Made by a program: the position numbers and the translations under genes
Shown here: positions 5,891 to 6,744 of the stretch, in pieces
How positions within the stretch are numbered: the stretch's first letter is position 1
How the letters are laid out: the number at the start of each line of letters is the position of its first letter
Notes under the pieces: model-generated
The model's database searches: none
Told to the model about the DNA's origin: nothing
The model's input: only the letters and a program-made list of their open reading frames with translations
Source: Actinomycetes bacterium
Lineage (GTDB): Bacteria > Actinomycetota > Actinomycetes > Actinomycetales > Cellulomonadaceae
Direction: 5' to 3'
DNA length: 6,744 nt
Assembly: GCA_023388235.1 (NCBI GenBank)
Contig: JAEWGQ010000315.1
Span: 1 to 6,744 of the forward strand

Positions 5891-6744
5891 GTGCCGCTCC
5901 TCGGACCCCTGGTCGCCTACCTGCCCACGCCGCGCGGACCCGAGGGCGAGGTGCGCACCGACCCCCTGGAGGAGCTCGCCGACCGTGCCGTGCGCGCCGG
6001 CGTCTCGGGCGTCGCCGTCCTCGGCAGCACCGGCGGGTACCCGTACCTGACGGCGGGCGAGCGGCGCGCCGTCGTCGAGGCAGCGGTCGCCGCCGTGGAC
6101 GGCCGGGTGCCGGTCGTCGCCGGCGTCGGGGCCTTCACCACCGACGAGGTCGTCGTGCACACGATCGTCGCCGAGCGCGCGGGCGTCTCCGCGGTGCTGC
6201 TCCCGACGCTCGCGTACCTCCCGCTCACCGACGCCGAGGTGCTCGGCCTCGTGCGGGACGTCGCCGACGCCGCGCGGGTGCCCGTCTGGCTCTACCACAA
6301 CCCCGTGAGCACGAGCTTCCGCTACGACCTCGACACCCTCGCCCGCGCCGCGCAGGTCCCCGGGGTCGGCGGCGTCAAGGACCGGGGGAGCGACGCCGCC
6401 GAGCTCCGCGACCGGGTCCGCGCGCTCGCCGGCGCCGTGCCCGCGCACGTCGAGCTCGGGTGCAGCGGCGACGTGCTCGGCGTCGAGGGCCTGCTGGCCG
6501 GCGCGCGGACGTGGCACACCGGGCTCGGGAGCGTGCTGCCCGAGTGGTACGTCGCGGTCGCCCGCGCCGCCGCCGAGGGCCGCGCCGACGACGCCCGCGC
6601 GCTCATGGCTCGGCTCGCGCCCGTCGCCCAGCTCGTGCTGTCCCTCGGTGGCGCCCGGGCGGTGCACGCGGTGTCGGCCCTGCGCGGCGTGGACGTCGGC
6701 GACTTCCCGGCACCGCTGCTGCCCGTCGACCGCGACGGCGTGGC
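5891..6744 (+). CDS. Dihydrodipicolinate synthase/N-acetylneuraminate lyase-family aldolase, 3' partial
   Basis: 284 codons are visible and the frame runs off the right edge. The family is about 290-310 residues, so only the end is missing. It is a class I (Schiff-base) aldolase TIM barrel, presumably cytosolic. Visible motifs are GSTGGYPYLT (45-54), equivalent to GTTGE in DapA; LYHNP (134-138), with Tyr135 as the probable catalytic tyrosine; and GVKDRGSD (161-168), with Lys163 as the Schiff-base lysine. The residue at the DapA Arg138 position is Ser140, and the DapA Tyr107 position is Leu107. It is therefore unlikely to make 4-hydroxy-tetrahydrodipicolinate for lysine synthesis and more likely acts on another 2-keto acid; the substrate is unknown. 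The GTG start is chosen because it begins the first barrel strand (PLLGPLVAYLPTP) and follows a -10 box without a leader. It is 25 bases after dnaE2, with no terminator between, so some read-through is possible. Confidence 0.85.
   Translation, partial: MPLLGPLVAYLPTPRGPEGEVRTDPLEELADRAVRAGVSGVAVLGSTGGYPYLTAGERRAVVEAAVAAVDGRVPVVAGVGAFTTDEVVVHTIVAERAGVSAVLLPTLAYLPLTDAEVLGLVRDVADAARVPVWLYHNPVSTSFRYDLDTLARAAQVPGVGGVKDRGSDAAELRDRVRALAGAVPAHVELGCSGDVLGVEGLLAGARTWHTGLGSVLPEWYVAVARAAAEGRADDARALMARLAPVAQLVLSLGGARAVHAVSALRGVDVGDFPAPLLPVDRDGV

Noticed and set aside
2775..6050. A 1091-codon + strand open frame out of phase with dnaE2
   Set aside because: The product is almost wholly Arg/Ala/Gly/Pro, the signature of a shifted frame in high-GC coding DNA, and it overlaps conserved DnaE2 throughout.
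5831..6667. A 278-codon open frame on the - strand opposite the aldolase gene
   Set aside because: It has no recognisable motifs, while the + strand carries the GSTGG, LYHNP and GVKD aldolase motifs in order.

Overview
The window is very GC-rich DNA (nearly every codon in the real frames ends in G or C). It encodes an actinobacterial DNA-damage mutagenesis cassette, with all genes on the + strand. The GC content, the mycobacterial-type ImuA' and a TANNNT-type promoter abutting a GTG start together suggest an actinomycete, possibly of a Cellulomonas-like or other Micrococcales lineage. That placement is an inference from style, not from a marker gene.

Layout: positions 1-732 hold the 3' part of a RecA/SulA-fold accessory protein (ImuA'-like) whose reading frame is open to the left edge. 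Positions 729-2357 encode ImuB, a Y-family polymerase homologue that has lost its catalytic acidic residues but keeps a beta-clamp-binding motif. Positions 2350-5865 encode DnaE2, the error-prone C-family polymerase alpha subunit, with an intact PDxDxD active site. The stop of each gene overlaps the start of the next (4 bp and 8 bp), so the three are almost certainly one translationally coupled operon. After a 25-bp gap, positions 5891-6744 encode a dihydrodipicolinate synthase/N-acetylneuraminate lyase-family aldolase cut by the right edge. It appears to have its own leaderless promoter and is probably unrelated to the mutasome.

Working together: in the known mycobacterial model, ImuB docks on the beta sliding clamp and, with ImuA', recruits DnaE2 to lesion-blocked forks, giving damage-induced mutagenesis. 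The operon promoter and any LexA box must lie upstream of this window. The system itself is described. The less ordinary points are the contiguous three-gene arrangement, a codon-biased low-complexity insertion in DnaE2, an Asp-to-Asn change at a predicted PHP metal ligand, and an aldolase lacking residues needed for DapA activity. I did not find evidence for an entirely new system. No intergenic stretch exceeds 25 bp, and I saw no tRNA, rRNA, CRISPR array or mobile element.
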